Numbered from the stretch's first letter, positions 8,871 through 18,722 are shown. The stretch is 64,000 bases of DNA from Chryseobacterium sp. VAUSW3 (GCF_002205795.1 NZ_NIUY01000001.1:1087778-1151777); one strand, 5' to 3'. Notes: a model not told the origin generated them from the sequence alone. Made by a program: numbers and translations.

Positions 8871-8906
8871 ATGAAAAGGCCTTCGCAAGAATGCCTTTTT
8901 TCGTAA
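8871..8906 (+). promoter_or_regulatory. Leader hairpin and 11-codon leader ORF, possible attenuator
   Basis: AAAAGGC (8874-8880) pairs with GCCTTTT (8893-8899), followed by a run of six T (8896-8901), the form of an intrinsic terminator placed between the promoter and rimP. The same bases encode a short frame, MKRPSQECLFS then TAA (8871-8906). In E. coli, NusA controls its own operon by acting on leader terminators, so an equivalent role here is plausible but unproven. Confidence 0.55.
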
Positions 8907-8920
8907 CTCAAATGAAAGAT

Positions 8921-9388
8921 ATGGAATTTAGAAAGAAGATAGAAGAGCTGCTGGGCAGTTTTCTGGAAGAAAGAGAAGATTTGTTTCTGGTCGATTTGAA
9001 ATTTTCGGCGGCAGATGATATTACGGTAATTCTTGACGGTGATCAGGGGGTTACCCTGCAGGATTGCCTGGATGCAAGCCGCGCTATCGAATTTAATATG
9101 GATCGTGAGGAACACGATTTTTCTCTCCAGGTAATGAGTGCCGGATTAAGCGAACCTTTAACCACGCCGCGACAGTACAGAAAAAACATTGGCCGCGAAC
9201 TCGATATTTTACTGACAGATACTACGAAGATTGAAGGTGAGCTTGCAAAAGTTGATGAGGATAAAATCACGCTTATTTTAAGATACCGTAAACCTAAAGA
9301 GGTAGGAAAAGGAAAAGTAGATGTGGTGGAAGAGAAGGAAATTCCGTACACTGAAATTAAAAAAGCACTGGTAACAATAAAATTTTAA
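8921..9388 (+). CDS. rimP: Ribosome maturation factor RimP
   Basis: RimP helps assemble the 30S subunit. From the Met at 8921 (MEFRKKIEELLGSFLEE) the protein has 155 residues, close to the usual 150. A start at 8912 (three residues longer) is also possible. An ATG-initiated frame at 8840 is excluded because it lies within the promoter and upstream of the predicted transcript. The N-terminal alpha/beta domain contains DLKFSAADDITVILDGDQGV and LDASRAIEFNMD, with SAGLSEPLTTPRQYRKNIGREL at the junction to the C-terminal SH3-like domain. Order rimP-nusA-infB is conserved in bacteria; nusA follows after 59 bases. Confidence 0.9.
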   Translation: MEFRKKIEELLGSFLEEREDLFLVDLKFSAADDITVILDGDQGVTLQDCLDASRAIEFNMDREEHDFSLQVMSAGLSEPLTTPRQYRKNIGRELDILLTDTTKIEGELAKVDEDKITLILRYRKPKEVGKGKVDVVEEKEIPYTEIKKALVTIKF

Positions 9389-9447
9389 TAACAAAAAGAT
9401 GAAGAAAAGGCTTCGCGCCCTACATTCATTATATATCACTTATACAT

Positions 9448-10695
9448 ATGGACGGTTTAGCATTAATTGAAGCATTTGGCGATTTCAAAGAAGAAAAAAG
9501 CATCAGCAAGATTGATCTGATGGCGATTATTGAAGACTCGCTCAAAACTTTATTAAGAAAACGATTTGATTCCGATGATCATTTCGATGTTATTGTAAAC
9601 CCCGATAAAGGGGATTTCCAAATATTTTTAAATAAAACCATCGTTGAAGACGAGATGTCTGAAGATGATGATTTGGAAATCGAGATTTCTGAAGCAAAGA
9701 AAATTGACCCTACTTTCGAGGTAGGTGAGGATTTTACCGTTGAAATCCCGATCGAAAAACTGGGAAGAAGAAGTATTCTTACTTTGAAGCAGATTTTATC
9801 AACCAAACTTCAGGAGCATAACAATGCCATGCTGTACGAAGAGTTCAAGGATAAGATTGGCGAAATTGTTGTGGGTGAAGTACACCACATCCGTCACAAA
9901 CACGTGATTTTAATTGATGACGAGGATAACGAATTCATCCTTCCGAAAGAAAACCAAATTCCTTCTGATTTCTTCAAAAAAGGAGAAAACGTACGTGCGA
10001 TTGTAGAAAGTGTAGATTTCAAAGGCTCGAAACCACAGATCATTGTTTCAAGAACCGCTCCTAAATTCCTCGAGAAACTGCTTGAACTTGAAATTCCTGA
10101 GATTCAGGACGGTACCATCATTCTTAAGAAAGTAGTGAGAATCCCTGGTGAAAAAGCGAAGATCGCGGTAGATGCTTATGATGACAGAATTGATCCGGTA
10201 GGAGCATGTGTCGGCGTTAAAGGATCAAGAATTCACGGCGTAGTACGCGAACTTAAAAATGAAAATATTGATGTAATTCAGTGGTCTAAAAACCCTGAAA
10301 TTATGGTGAAAAGAGCCTTAGGAAACATTACCATCAATAAAATTGAAATTAATCCGGAGACCATGTATGCCATGGTTTACACGCCTGTAGAAGAAATTTC
10401 ACGGGTAATCGGAAAGCAGGGACAGAACATCAGACTTGCTTCATGGTTAAGCGGATATGAAATTGATGTGTACAGAGAAGCCAGCGAAGATGATGACGTA
10501 GAACTGAAAGAATTTGCAGGTACCGAAGAAGGCGATATCGAACAGTGGATAATCGACGAATTCGAGAAAGTAGGTCTTACCACAGCAAAAAGTATTTTAG
10601 ATAAAGATACCGAAGCGCTTTTGAAAATGGTTGACCTCGAAGAAGAAACGATTGAAGAAGTAAAACAGATTTTGAAGGAGGAGTTTGAAGACTAA
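9448..10695 (+). CDS. nusA: Transcription termination/antitermination factor NusA
   Basis: 415 residues. NusA binds RNA polymerase and nascent RNA and affects pausing, termination and antitermination. Order of parts: N-terminal polymerase-binding domain (1-125), S1 domain (about 135-200), and two KH domains, with GACVGVKGSRIHGVVREL (252-269) and ISRVIGKQGQNIRLASWL (317-334). The acidic C-terminus (about 345-415) has a helix-hairpin-helix-like end and lacks a second full repeat, as in other flavobacterial NusA proteins. It lies between rimP and infB. Upstream, a run GAAAAGGCTTCGC (9404-9416) nearly repeats part of the operon leader at 8873-8886. Confidence 0.96.
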   Translation: MDGLALIEAFGDFKEEKSISKIDLMAIIEDSLKTLLRKRFDSDDHFDVIVNPDKGDFQIFLNKTIVEDEMSEDDDLEIEISEAKKIDPTFEVGEDFTVEIPIEKLGRRSILTLKQILSTKLQEHNNAMLYEEFKDKIGEIVVGEVHHIRHKHVILIDDEDNEFILPKENQIPSDFFKKGENVRAIVESVDFKGSKPQIIVSRTAPKFLEKLLELEIPEIQDGTIILKKVVRIPGEKAKIAVDAYDDRIDPVGACVGVKGSRIHGVVRELKNENIDVIQWSKNPEIMVKRALGNITINKIEINPETMYAMVYTPVEEISRVIGKQGQNIRLASWLSGYEIDVYREASEDDDVELKEFAGTEEGDIEQWIIDEFEKVGLTTAKSILDKDTEALLKMVDLEEETIEEVKQILKEEFED

Positions 10696-10768
10696 TCCTT
10701 GAAAATAGCTAGAGTAATGTTAAAATAATTAACTTTACCAAAAATTAAAACAAAAGTATAAATTATAC

Positions 10769-13606
10769 ATGCCCAAAATTAGATTAAACAAAGCGGTAAA
10801 GGAATTTAATATTTCGATGACAAGACTGGTAGAATTTCTTCAGTCCAAAGGATTCGAGGTAGAAAGTAATCCTAACGCTCAATTGGAAGAGTCGGCATAT
10901 TCTGCATTAGAAGCTGAGTTCGCAAAAGACGGTGAACAGAGAAAAGCTTCTCATGAGGTCGTGATGATTAAAGTTCCGGAAGAAAAACTGGAAATTGAAC
11001 CGTCAAAACCTGAGGTAATAAGAGCCAAAACAAGCTTGAGACCCGAAACAAAGATTTTGGGTAAAATTGATCTTGATCCAAAAAAACCTGAAGTTCCTGC
11101 GGTAAAAGAGCCGGAACCTGAAGTGAAGGAGGAACCGGTTGTTGTGCCTACTCCTGCCACTCCGGAAAAACAGGAATTCAAAGTGTTGGATAAGATTGAT
11201 CTTTCGCAGATCGAAGGCAGCAAGCCGAAGTCTTCCAAAAAAGATCAGCCTGTAAAAGAAGAGGAAAAACCTGCAGTGAAAGCTGAAGAAACTCCTGCTC
11301 CAAAGGTTGAAACCCCAGCTCCGGCTGCGGAAGAATCTCCGGAAGCTGCAGAAGAAGCCCAGTCGGATAAAATAGAAACCGTTTATCAGAAACTGGAAGG
11401 GGTGAAAATTTTAAAGCAAACCGTTGACCTTTCCCAGTTCAATAAACCGAAACCACAGGGAGGAGCCAACAGTGCTGCAGCGAAAAAGAAAAGAAAAAGA
11501 ATCGAGAAGCCCAATACTCCGGGTACAGGAACACCAGGTCAGGCAGGTACTCAGCAGGGCAACCGTCCGCAGGGTAACCGTCCGCCGGGACAGGGTGGTA
11601 ACCGTCCGGGTCAGGGAGGTAACCGACCAGGCTATCAAGGTGGAGGAAATGCCGGAAAAGGCGGCAGCCGTAGGGGTGCGCCAACCATGCCGGTAGAGCT
11701 TACAGATGAACAGGTTAAGAATCAGATCAAAGAAACTTTAGAAAAACTTACCAATAAAGGCGGTAAGAATAAAGGAGCTAAATACAGAAAAGAGAAAAGA
11801 GTTTACAGACGTGAGCAGGATGAACTCCAGCAGGAGATGGATGCTGCCGACAAAACGCTGAAGGTGACGGAATTTATTACCGTAGGTGAATTGGCAAGTC
11901 TCATGAACGTGAGCCCGACAGAAGTGATCTCCGCATGTTTCTCCTTAGGAGTGATGGTGACCATGAATCAGCGTTTAGAAGCTGATACTTTATTACTCGT
12001 AGCTGACGAATTTGGATATAAGATTGAATTTTCCGATGCGGATCTTGAAGAATCTGCAGTTGAAGAAGATACCGATACCGAGGCAGATCTGTTACCGCGT
12101 GCGCCAATTGTTACCGTAATGGGACACGTTGACCACGGTAAGACCTCTTTGCTCGATTATATCAGAAAAACGAACGTCATCGCCGGTGAATCCGGAGGAA
12201 TTACCCAGCACATCGGAGCGTATAATGTTAAGTTAGAAAACGGTCAGCGAATTACCTTCCTTGATACACCGGGTCACGAAGCATTTACCGCGATGAGAGC
12301 CAGGGGTGCACAAATTACCGATATCGCAATTATTGTAATTGCAGCGGATGATGATGTGATGCCTCAGACTAAAGAAGCAATTTCCCACGCACAGGCAGCG
12401 GGTGTTCCAATGATTATTGCGCTGAACAAGGTAGATAAACCAAACTCAAACCCAGATAATATCCGCCAGCAGCTTTCTGCAATGAATGTTTTGGTAGAAG
12501 AATGGGGTGGTAATGTTCAGTGTCAGGAAGTTTCTGCTAAATTCGGTAACAATATGGATGCTTTGCTTGAAAAAGTATTGCTTCAGGCGGAAATGTTGGA
12601 ATTAAAGGCCAATCCTAACAAAAATGCTCAGGGTGTTGTGATCGAGGCTTCTTTGGATAAAGGAAGAGGATACATTTCTACCATTCTTGTGCAGACCGGA
12701 ACTCTTAAAGTAGGAGATTACATTCTTGCAGGGAAAAATCACGGTAAAGTGAAAGCAATGCTTGACGAAAGAGGGAAGCCGATGGAGGCAGCTGGTCCTT
12801 CTATTCCGGTAACGGTTCTTGGTCTTGACGGAGCGCCTACAGCAGGTGACAAATTCAGAGTTTTTGAGGATGAAAGAGAAGCGAAAACAATCGCAACCAA
12901 ACGTGAGCAGTTACAGAGAGAGCAATCAATCAGAACTAAAAAACACCTTACTCTTGATGAACTGGGCAGACGTATTGCTTTAGGAGATTTCAAAGAACTC
13001 AACATTATCCTTAAAGGTGACGTGGACGGTTCTGTTGAGGCACTTTCCGATCAGTTACAGAGACTTTCAACGGAAGAGATCAGTATTAATATCATTCATA
13101 AAGGAGTTGGTCAGATTACCGAATCCGACGTACTTCTAGCAGCAGCATCTGATGCGATTATGATTGGATTCAACGTTAGAGCAGGTGTCAATGCAAAAGA
13201 TCTTGCTGATAAAGAAGAAATAGAAATCCGTACCTATTCGGTCATCTATAAAGCGATTGATGAAGTAAAAGAAGCGATGGAGGGAATGCTTTCTCCGGAA
13301 ATTCAGGAGCAGGTCATCGGTAACGTGGAAATACGTGAAACCTTTAAAATTACCAAAGTCGGTACTATTGCCGGTTGTATGGTTCTAAACGGAAAAGTCA
13401 CCCGAAATTCGAAAATCCGATTACTGCGTGACGGTATTGTGAAATTCGATGGCGAACTGGAAAGTTTGAAACGTTTCAAAGACGACGTAAAGGAAGTAAC
13501 CAAAGGTTACGAATGTGGATTGAATATTAAAGGATACAACGATATTGAAGTTGGTGATATCCTGGAAGTATATGAAGAAGTTGCCGTTAAGAAAAAACTG
13601 AAATAA
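10769..13606 (+). CDS. infB: Translation initiation factor IF-2
   Basis: 945 residues. IF-2 is the GTPase that brings initiator tRNA to the 30S subunit and promotes 50S joining. An N-terminal IF2_N-like helix (1-55) is followed by a long low-complexity linker (about 70-330) of Lys, Glu, Pro and Ala that contains a Gly/Asn/Arg/Pro tract (about 262-300). Next come a second IF2_N domain (about 365-425), the G domain with GHVDHGKT (452-459), DTPGHEAF (about 498) and NKVD (about 552), then domains II-IV. The linker length and the GNRP-type repeats are the only unusual points. It is the last gene of the operon and is followed by a strong terminator. Confidence 0.97.
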   Translation: MPKIRLNKAVKEFNISMTRLVEFLQSKGFEVESNPNAQLEESAYSALEAEFAKDGEQRKASHEVVMIKVPEEKLEIEPSKPEVIRAKTSLRPETKILGKIDLDPKKPEVPAVKEPEPEVKEEPVVVPTPATPEKQEFKVLDKIDLSQIEGSKPKSSKKDQPVKEEEKPAVKAEETPAPKVETPAPAAEESPEAAEEAQSDKIETVYQKLEGVKILKQTVDLSQFNKPKPQGGANSAAAKKKRKRIEKPNTPGTGTPGQAGTQQGNRPQGNRPPGQGGNRPGQGGNRPGYQGGGNAGKGGSRRGAPTMPVELTDEQVKNQIKETLEKLTNKGGKNKGAKYRKEKRVYRREQDELQQEMDAADKTLKVTEFITVGELASLMNVSPTEVISACFSLGVMVTMNQRLEADTLLLVADEFGYKIEFSDADLEESAVEEDTDTEADLLPRAPIVTVMGHVDHGKTSLLDYIRKTNVIAGESGGITQHIGAYNVKLENGQRITFLDTPGHEAFTAMRARGAQITDIAIIVIAADDDVMPQTKEAISHAQAAGVPMIIALNKVDKPNSNPDNIRQQLSAMNVLVEEWGGNVQCQEVSAKFGNNMDALLEKVLLQAEMLELKANPNKNAQGVVIEASLDKGRGYISTILVQTGTLKVGDYILAGKNHGKVKAMLDERGKPMEAAGPSIPVTVLGLDGAPTAGDKFRVFEDEREAKTIATKREQLQREQSIRTKKHLTLDELGRRIALGDFKELNIILKGDVDGSVEALSDQLQRLSTEEISINIIHKGVGQITESDVLLAAASDAIMIGFNVRAGVNAKDLADKEEIEIRTYSVIYKAIDEVKEAMEGMLSPEIQEQVIGNVEIRETFKITKVGTIAGCMVLNGKVTRNSKIRLLRDGIVKFDGELESLKRFKDDVKEVTKGYECGLNIKGYNDIEVGDILEVYEEVAVKKKLK

Positions 13607-13621
13607 CAGTTTAGTTGATAT

Positions 13622-13650
13622 AAAGCCTGCTGAAAAGCAGGCTTTTTTTT
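13622..13650 (+). terminator. Intrinsic terminator after infB
   Basis: AAAGCCTGC (13622-13630) pairs with GCAGGCTTT (13637-13645) over a 6-base loop, then T-run to 13650. Confidence 0.92.
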
Positions 13651-13830
13651 ATCCGGGAAATAATTAATTGTTAAAATTTTAAAAAATCGCAGTTTATCTT
13701 TTCTGTAGCTTTTTTATTAAATAGTTAGGGAAAGCGAAATTTATTCAGGTGCATTTTTTGGGAAATTCAAACCTTTGTTTAAATGCTTGTGAATAATGAA
13801 TTTGATTATTATTAACGATGCTTTCATGCG

Positions 13831-13862
13831 CTTGCGAATGTTAATTAAAATTAACATATTTG
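13831..13862 (+). promoter_or_regulatory. susC1 promoter with palindromic operator
   Basis: CTTG (13831-13834), 20 bases, CATATTTG (13855-13862), a one-mismatch form of TAnnTTTG. The palindrome ATGTTAA-N6-TTAACAT (13838-13857) fills the space between the two elements and overlaps the -7 box, the position of a repressor site. The two other susC genes have the same arrangement. Confidence 0.72.
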
Positions 13863-13870
13863 CGCGGATA

Positions 13871-13891
13871 ATATTAAAAAAGTGTTAATAT
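13871..13891 (+). promoter_or_regulatory. Start-codon palindrome of susC1
   Basis: ATATTAA (13871-13877), 7 bases, TTAATAT (13885-13891). The right arm includes the first two bases of the ATG at 13890. The same inverted repeat occurs at the other two susC starts. Confidence 0.6.
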
Positions 13892-16800
13892 GAATTTAAA
13901 ATCTAAAGTGCTAGGAGCAGGAGTTCTCTTCTTTTTAGGAGGAGGAATTGCGCTAGCTCAAACGGATTCAACAAGGGTAGCTGAAGTTGATGAAGTTGTA
14001 ATTGTAGGGTATACCGCTGTAAAAAAAGAAGATTACACGGGATCGGTTTCTAAAGTAGGGAGCGAAAATATTTCCAAGAAAAATGTATCGAACGTGGCGC
14101 AGGCCCTTACCGGAGAAGCAGCTGGGGTAAGAGTAATTACAACCTCTGGTCAGCCAGGTTCTGAGCCGCAGATCAGAATTAGAGGATTTGGTTCCGTAAG
14201 TGGTAACAGAGAGCCATTGTACGTACTTGACGGAATTCCTTTCAACGGCAACGTATCGGCAATCAACCCGGATGACATCGAGAATATGACTGTACTGAAA
14301 GATGCGACTGCAACTGCAATTTACGGTTCCCGAGGTGCGAACGGTGTGGTATTGATCCAGACCAAGAAAGGTAAATCTGGAAGAGACGTGGTAACCATTG
14401 ATACCAGAATCGGTTTCAATGCGCCGCTTATTCCTCGTCATGATGTAATCAGAAGCCCTGAGCAGTATATCGGTCTTTCCTGGGAAGCACTTTATAATCA
14501 AGGGAAACTCAGCGGAAGTGCAGATCCTGTAGCTTATGCAAACGCACGTTTGTTCTCCAGTGCAGGTATCAGACCACAATACAATATGTGGAACGCTAAT
14601 GCGGCACAGCTGATCGATCCTGCGACGAAAATGGTGAGAGAAGGCGTTACCAGAAAATACAGCCCGGAAAACTGGAAAGATTACGGTTTCCAAACCTCCA
14701 TGAGATCTGAAACCAACTTCAGTATCAGTGGTGGTGAAGGTAAAACGACTTACTATACTGGTATAGGTTATCTAAAAGATGAAGGTTATACCATTAACTC
14801 CAAGTACGAGCGTTACAGTGGTAGATTAAACCTAACGCATCAGGCAAAATCCTGGTTGAAAGGAGAATTCAACATGGGTTATGCTTACTCTGATACCGAC
14901 AGAAACGGACAGACTGAAGACAGTGGAAGTATCTTCTGGTTCGTAGATAACATTCCATCTATCTATCCATTGTTTCTTAGAAATGCTCAGGGTGGCTTCG
15001 TAAATGATCCATATTATGGTGGATACCAGTATGATTACGGTACCGGCAGAGGGTTCGGTGCTCTTACCAACTCCATTGCCGATGCCACTTACGATTTAGA
15101 CAACAGAAAAAAACATGAGGTTAACGCCAACTTCTTCTTAAAGGCTGATATTACCAAAAAATTAAGTTTCGAAACGAGAATCGGTGGTCAGTACTACAAT
15201 AACTCAAGAAACGATTATAGCAATCCATATTACGGAAGTTCGGCTTCCCAGTACGGATCTCTTTACAAGGTTCGTACCGAGTTATTCTCCCATAACTTCC
15301 TTCAGTTGTTACGTTATATGAACCGTTTCGGGAACCATGGTGTTCAGGCATTCGTGGCACACGAAAGTACGGACTGGAAGTATAATTACCTGTCTGCATC
15401 TAAATACGGTCTTGTAATTCCTGATGGTGGCGAGTTCAACAACGCGATCAACCAGAACCCTGCCTATTCTTACCTTTACAACTATGCGTTAGAAAGTTAC
15501 TTCGGTCAGGCAATGTATGATTACAACGGGAAATATCTAGTTTCTGCAAGTGTAAGAAGAGACGGTACTTCAAGATTCTTAAACGATAAGTGGGATACGT
15601 TCTACTCTGTAGGTTTAGGATGGGTTGTGAACAAAGAGAATTTTATGCAGGATAACAGCGTATTCGACAAGCTTAAGTTCAAAGCAAGCTACGGAACCGT
15701 TGGTGATCAGTCGGGTGTAGGGTACTATCCAGGATACAATGTGTATAACCCGGGTAACTTTATGCTTCTTCCTGCGGCTGCATTCGACAGAATTGGTTAC
15801 CCAGACTTAACATGGGAAAAATCCAAGACTTTCGATGCCGGTATGGAATTCACATTATTCAAGAACAGAATCATTGAAGGTGCTGTAGATTATTACCACA
15901 AAACAACTGATAACCTGATCTTTGATAACAGACTTGCACCTTCTACAGGTAACGCAATTATGAAAGTAAACGACGGTCTTTTGGTTAACCAGGGTGTTGA
16001 ATTTACTTTAACCGGTCACGTGATCAATAAAGAAGATTTCTATTTAGATCTTTCATTAAACGGAGAGTGGTTAAACAATAAATTAACCAGAATGCCGATT
16101 GATCCCACTACAGGTCTTCCAAAAATTATTGATCTTGCAGAATCAGGATTCGGTAGATCGGAAGGTCACTCGCTTTACGATTTCTATATGAGAGAATGGG
16201 CGGGAGTTAACCCTCAAACAGGTGCTGCAATGTGGAACGTAAGCTATACCGATAACAACGGTAACGGCAAGTTCGATGCAGGTGAGCAGATTGGATCTTT
16301 AACAGAATTCTTGGCACAAAACCCGGGAGCTACTATTTTAGAAGCAACTACCGAGGTTTATACGCAGGCAACTCAGAAATATGTAGGTAAATCTGCAATC
16401 CCAGATTTAAGAGGTGCATTCTCTGTAAACGCTGGTTATAAAGCACTTTCATTATCTGCACAGTTCCTTTACGGAATCGGTGGTTATTCGTACGATTTCG
16501 CATATGCGGGATTAATGCACAACAGTGTAGTTGGTAACAACAACTGGCATACCGATATCCTGAACAGATGGCAGAACCCTGGTGATATTACCAATGTTCC
16601 AAGATTAACAAGTAACAGAACCGGCGATACCAACTACAACAGTATGTCAACCAGATTCCTTACGAAATCTGACTATCTTGTACTTAATAATGTAAGGTTG
16701 GCTTATACCATGCCGAACAAATATTTTGCTGGACTTGGATTAAACGGACTTACTGTTTCGTTAACAGGTGATAACCTGTGGATTCAGACGAAGAGAAAGG

Positions 16801-16895
16801 GCTTCAACCCTACTACTTCTGAAACAGGAAACAGTAATACTTACAGATATTCACCACTTTCTACCATCACGTTTGGTGTAAAAACAAACTTCTAA
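13890..16895 (+). CDS. SusC/RagA-family TonB-linked outer-membrane transporter 1
   Basis: 1001 residues. It forms the beta-barrel of a SusCD importer that takes large ligands (glycans or peptides) across the outer membrane with TonB energy. Signal peptide 1-24 (cleavage after ALAQ). A TonB-box-like region with VDEVVIVGY (about 31-39) comes next, then the plug domain with RIRGFGSVSGNREPLYVLDGIPF and VLKDATATAIYGSRGANGVVLI, then a 22-strand barrel ending ITFGVKTNF, with the terminal aromatic needed for assembly. The N-terminal CarboxypepD_reg domain of many SusC proteins is absent. Its SusD partner begins 13 bases downstream. Ligand unknown; no carbohydrate-active enzyme lies nearby. Confidence 0.93.
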   Translation: MNLKSKVLGAGVLFFLGGGIALAQTDSTRVAEVDEVVIVGYTAVKKEDYTGSVSKVGSENISKKNVSNVAQALTGEAAGVRVITTSGQPGSEPQIRIRGFGSVSGNREPLYVLDGIPFNGNVSAINPDDIENMTVLKDATATAIYGSRGANGVVLIQTKKGKSGRDVVTIDTRIGFNAPLIPRHDVIRSPEQYIGLSWEALYNQGKLSGSADPVAYANARLFSSAGIRPQYNMWNANAAQLIDPATKMVREGVTRKYSPENWKDYGFQTSMRSETNFSISGGEGKTTYYTGIGYLKDEGYTINSKYERYSGRLNLTHQAKSWLKGEFNMGYAYSDTDRNGQTEDSGSIFWFVDNIPSIYPLFLRNAQGGFVNDPYYGGYQYDYGTGRGFGALTNSIADATYDLDNRKKHEVNANFFLKADITKKLSFETRIGGQYYNNSRNDYSNPYYGSSASQYGSLYKVRTELFSHNFLQLLRYMNRFGNHGVQAFVAHESTDWKYNYLSASKYGLVIPDGGEFNNAINQNPAYSYLYNYALESYFGQAMYDYNGKYLVSASVRRDGTSRFLNDKWDTFYSVGLGWVVNKENFMQDNSVFDKLKFKASYGTVGDQSGVGYYPGYNVYNPGNFMLLPAAAFDRIGYPDLTWEKSKTFDAGMEFTLFKNRIIEGAVDYYHKTTDNLIFDNRLAPSTGNAIMKVNDGLLVNQGVEFTLTGHVINKEDFYLDLSLNGEWLNNKLTRMPIDPTTGLPKIIDLAESGFGRSEGHSLYDFYMREWAGVNPQTGAAMWNVSYTDNNGNGKFDAGEQIGSLTEFLAQNPGATILEATTEVYTQATQKYVGKSAIPDLRGAFSVNAGYKALSLSAQFLYGIGGYSYDFAYAGLMHNSVVGNNNWHTDILNRWQNPGDITNVPRLTSNRTGDTNYNSMSTRFLTKSDYLVLNNVRLAYTMPNKYFAGLGLNGLTVSLTGDNLWIQTKRKGFNPTTSETGNSNTYRYSPLSTITFGVKTNF

Positions 16896-16907
16896 ATTTT
16901 ACTGAAA

Positions 16908-18404
16908 ATGAAAAAAATACTTATATTAAGTTCCCTAATGGGACTGCTTCTAACCACAACTTCCTGTAGAGAGGAGTTTTTGCAGAGCGAGCCTACAGAA
17001 ACTCTGGCAAACCCGCCAGCTCAGGCTAAACTGAACGGTCTTTACCTGATGATGGTAAACACCGGTACTGGTGGTACTACAGGTCACGATGACTACGGAC
17101 AAAAAGGTTACGATTTGGTATCCGATATGCTTTCTGCAGATATGGTACTGAGCGGTGTAACTTATGGATGGTACAGAAATATCGCTAACCTTACTGCGAC
17201 TACTGACTTTACCAACAACGCGAATTACCAGCCATGGAGGTATTATTACCGGATTGCATATGCTGCAAACGACGTAATTGCCGGGTTAGGCGGTAATGAT
17301 GCAGTTCCTGCATCAGCGGCGGATAAAGCTGCAATGGGGCAGGCGAAAGCGATGCGTGCTTATGCCTATTTTTATCTTACCCAATATTTCACTACGAAAT
17401 ATGATCCGGCTGCACCGGCTATTCCTTTGTATATTGATGCAGGAGTACAGGCCCAGCCAAAAGCAACACAGTCTGAAATTTATGCTCAGATTGTAAAAGA
17501 TCTTACTGATGCAGTTACCTTATTACAAGGGTTCTCCCGTGCAAATAAAGGGGTAATCAACCAGGATGTTGCTAAAGGATTACTGGCTTACACGTATGCA
17601 GCAATGGGTGAGAATGCAAAAGCAGCTACATTGTCTCAGGAGATTATGGCTAAGTTCCCTAAAACGACCAAAGAAGAAACCGTTTTTGATGAAGTTACCG
17701 GATCCGGAGGTGGTTTCAACGACCTTAAGACAAACAGCTGGATGTGGGGCTTCGACCTTACAGAGGCAAATGATCTAGATCTCATCAGCTGGTGGGGACA
17801 GGCAGATATCTTTACTTATTCTTACTCTTGGGTAGGAGACGCGAAATCAATTGACCTTGATTTGTATAACGCGATAAGAGCTGATGATATCAGAAAGAAT
17901 CAGTTTGTATCTATTAACGAAACTGCAGACGGTTTCACAATGGCACCTGCAAACGCACCTGGAGCATTTGATTATCCTTCAGTTCCTGCAAATAAGTTCT
18001 ATGCTCCGGGGAGAACAATCGGAGGACAGAGAATCGTTACAACAGATTACCTGTTTATGCGAGCAGACGAATTCCATTTATTAGCAGCTGAAACACTTGC
18101 AAAATCAGGCAATGAGGGTCAGGCAAAAACAATCCTTAAGGACTTCCTTACCCAGAGAATTACTGATGTAAGTTATATTGATGGTTTGTCCGGAACTGCA
18201 TTACTTAATGAAATCTATCTGCAAACCAAGATTGAACTTTGGGGCGAAGGTAAGAGTTACCTGGCAATGAAGAGAAACAAGGCTACCATCAAGAGAGGGC
18301 CTAACCACCTTTTCTACGCAGGCCAAACTTTTAGCTATGATGACGACAGACTGTCCATGGATATTCCACAGGCGGAAATCAACAATAACCCTAAGCTGAA
18401 ATAA
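16908..18404 (+). CDS. SusD/RagB-family outer-membrane lipoprotein 1
   Basis: 498 residues. It is the surface lid that captures ligand for the preceding SusC. Lipobox TTSC with Cys20 after a basic hydrophobic signal (MKKILILSSLMGLLLTTTSC). The helical TPR-like scaffold of SusD shows AKAMRAYAYFYLTQYFTTKY (about 143-162) and LFMRADEFHLLAAETLAKSG near 385. The C-terminal family block is KIELWGEGKSYLAMKRNKA (about 444), followed by a terminal segment (SMDIPQAEINNNP). Co-transcribed with susC1. A terminator follows at 18428. Confidence 0.92.
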   Translation: MKKILILSSLMGLLLTTTSCREEFLQSEPTETLANPPAQAKLNGLYLMMVNTGTGGTTGHDDYGQKGYDLVSDMLSADMVLSGVTYGWYRNIANLTATTDFTNNANYQPWRYYYRIAYAANDVIAGLGGNDAVPASAADKAAMGQAKAMRAYAYFYLTQYFTTKYDPAAPAIPLYIDAGVQAQPKATQSEIYAQIVKDLTDAVTLLQGFSRANKGVINQDVAKGLLAYTYAAMGENAKAATLSQEIMAKFPKTTKEETVFDEVTGSGGGFNDLKTNSWMWGFDLTEANDLDLISWWGQADIFTYSYSWVGDAKSIDLDLYNAIRADDIRKNQFVSINETADGFTMAPANAPGAFDYPSVPANKFYAPGRTIGGQRIVTTDYLFMRADEFHLLAAETLAKSGNEGQAKTILKDFLTQRITDVSYIDGLSGTALLNEIYLQTKIELWGEGKSYLAMKRNKATIKRGPNHLFYAGQTFSYDDDRLSMDIPQAEINNNPKLK

Positions 18405-18427
18405 TCAGAATACAGGTTTTACTAATG

Positions 18428-18456
18428 AGGAGCAGATTTATTCTGCTCCTTTTTTA
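18428..18456 (+). terminator. Intrinsic terminator after SusCD pair 1
   Basis: AGGAGCAGA (18428-18436) pairs with TCTGCTCCT (18442-18450) across a 5-base loop, followed by a T-run. It separates pair 1 from pair 2. The remaining bases up to 18683 are AT-rich and show no gene or clear signal. Confidence 0.88.
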
Positions 18457-18683
18457 TTCTAACTTACAAGCCTGGCAGCTAACGAGTAAACGCATTAAAA
18501 ATCTTATTTGTACTGATTATAAATTACAGCGGACTTAAGTTAAGTTTCTGTAACCAAGTTGTGTTATATGGCTATGAATTTATATAAAATGCAAAAAAAT
18601 TAGGATTTTAATCATTTATATTAATAATTATTACAGAAATCTCACCAATTTTTTTATAAACTCATGATTAAATAATTAAACAG

Positions 18684-18714
18684 TTTGTAATGTTAAATAA
18701 AATTAACATATTTG
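18684..18714 (+). promoter_or_regulatory. susC2 promoter with palindromic operator
   Basis: TTTG (18684-18687), 19 bases, CATATTTG (18707-18714). ATGTTAA-N6-TTAACAT occupies 18690-18709, in the same register as at susC1. Confidence 0.75.
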
Positions 18715-18722
18715 CCGCAATA

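Noticed and set aside
10717..10735. ATGTTAA followed by TTAACTT between nusA and infB, resembling the susC operator
   Set aside because: The spacer is five bases and the right arm differs at one position, so it does not match the strict ATGTTAA-N6-TTAACAT form. It is not located at a promoter.
13838..13857. Rex-type (TTGTTAA-N4-TTAACAA) or Fur-type site
   Set aside because: The spacer is six, not four, and the outer base is A/T reversed from Rex sites. The sequence does not match a Fur box. The regulator remains unknown.
13968..14693. 241-codon minus-strand frame opposite susC1
   Set aside because: It is the shadow of a strongly supported SusC gene. The translation is Cys/Ser/Arg rich and shows no domain.
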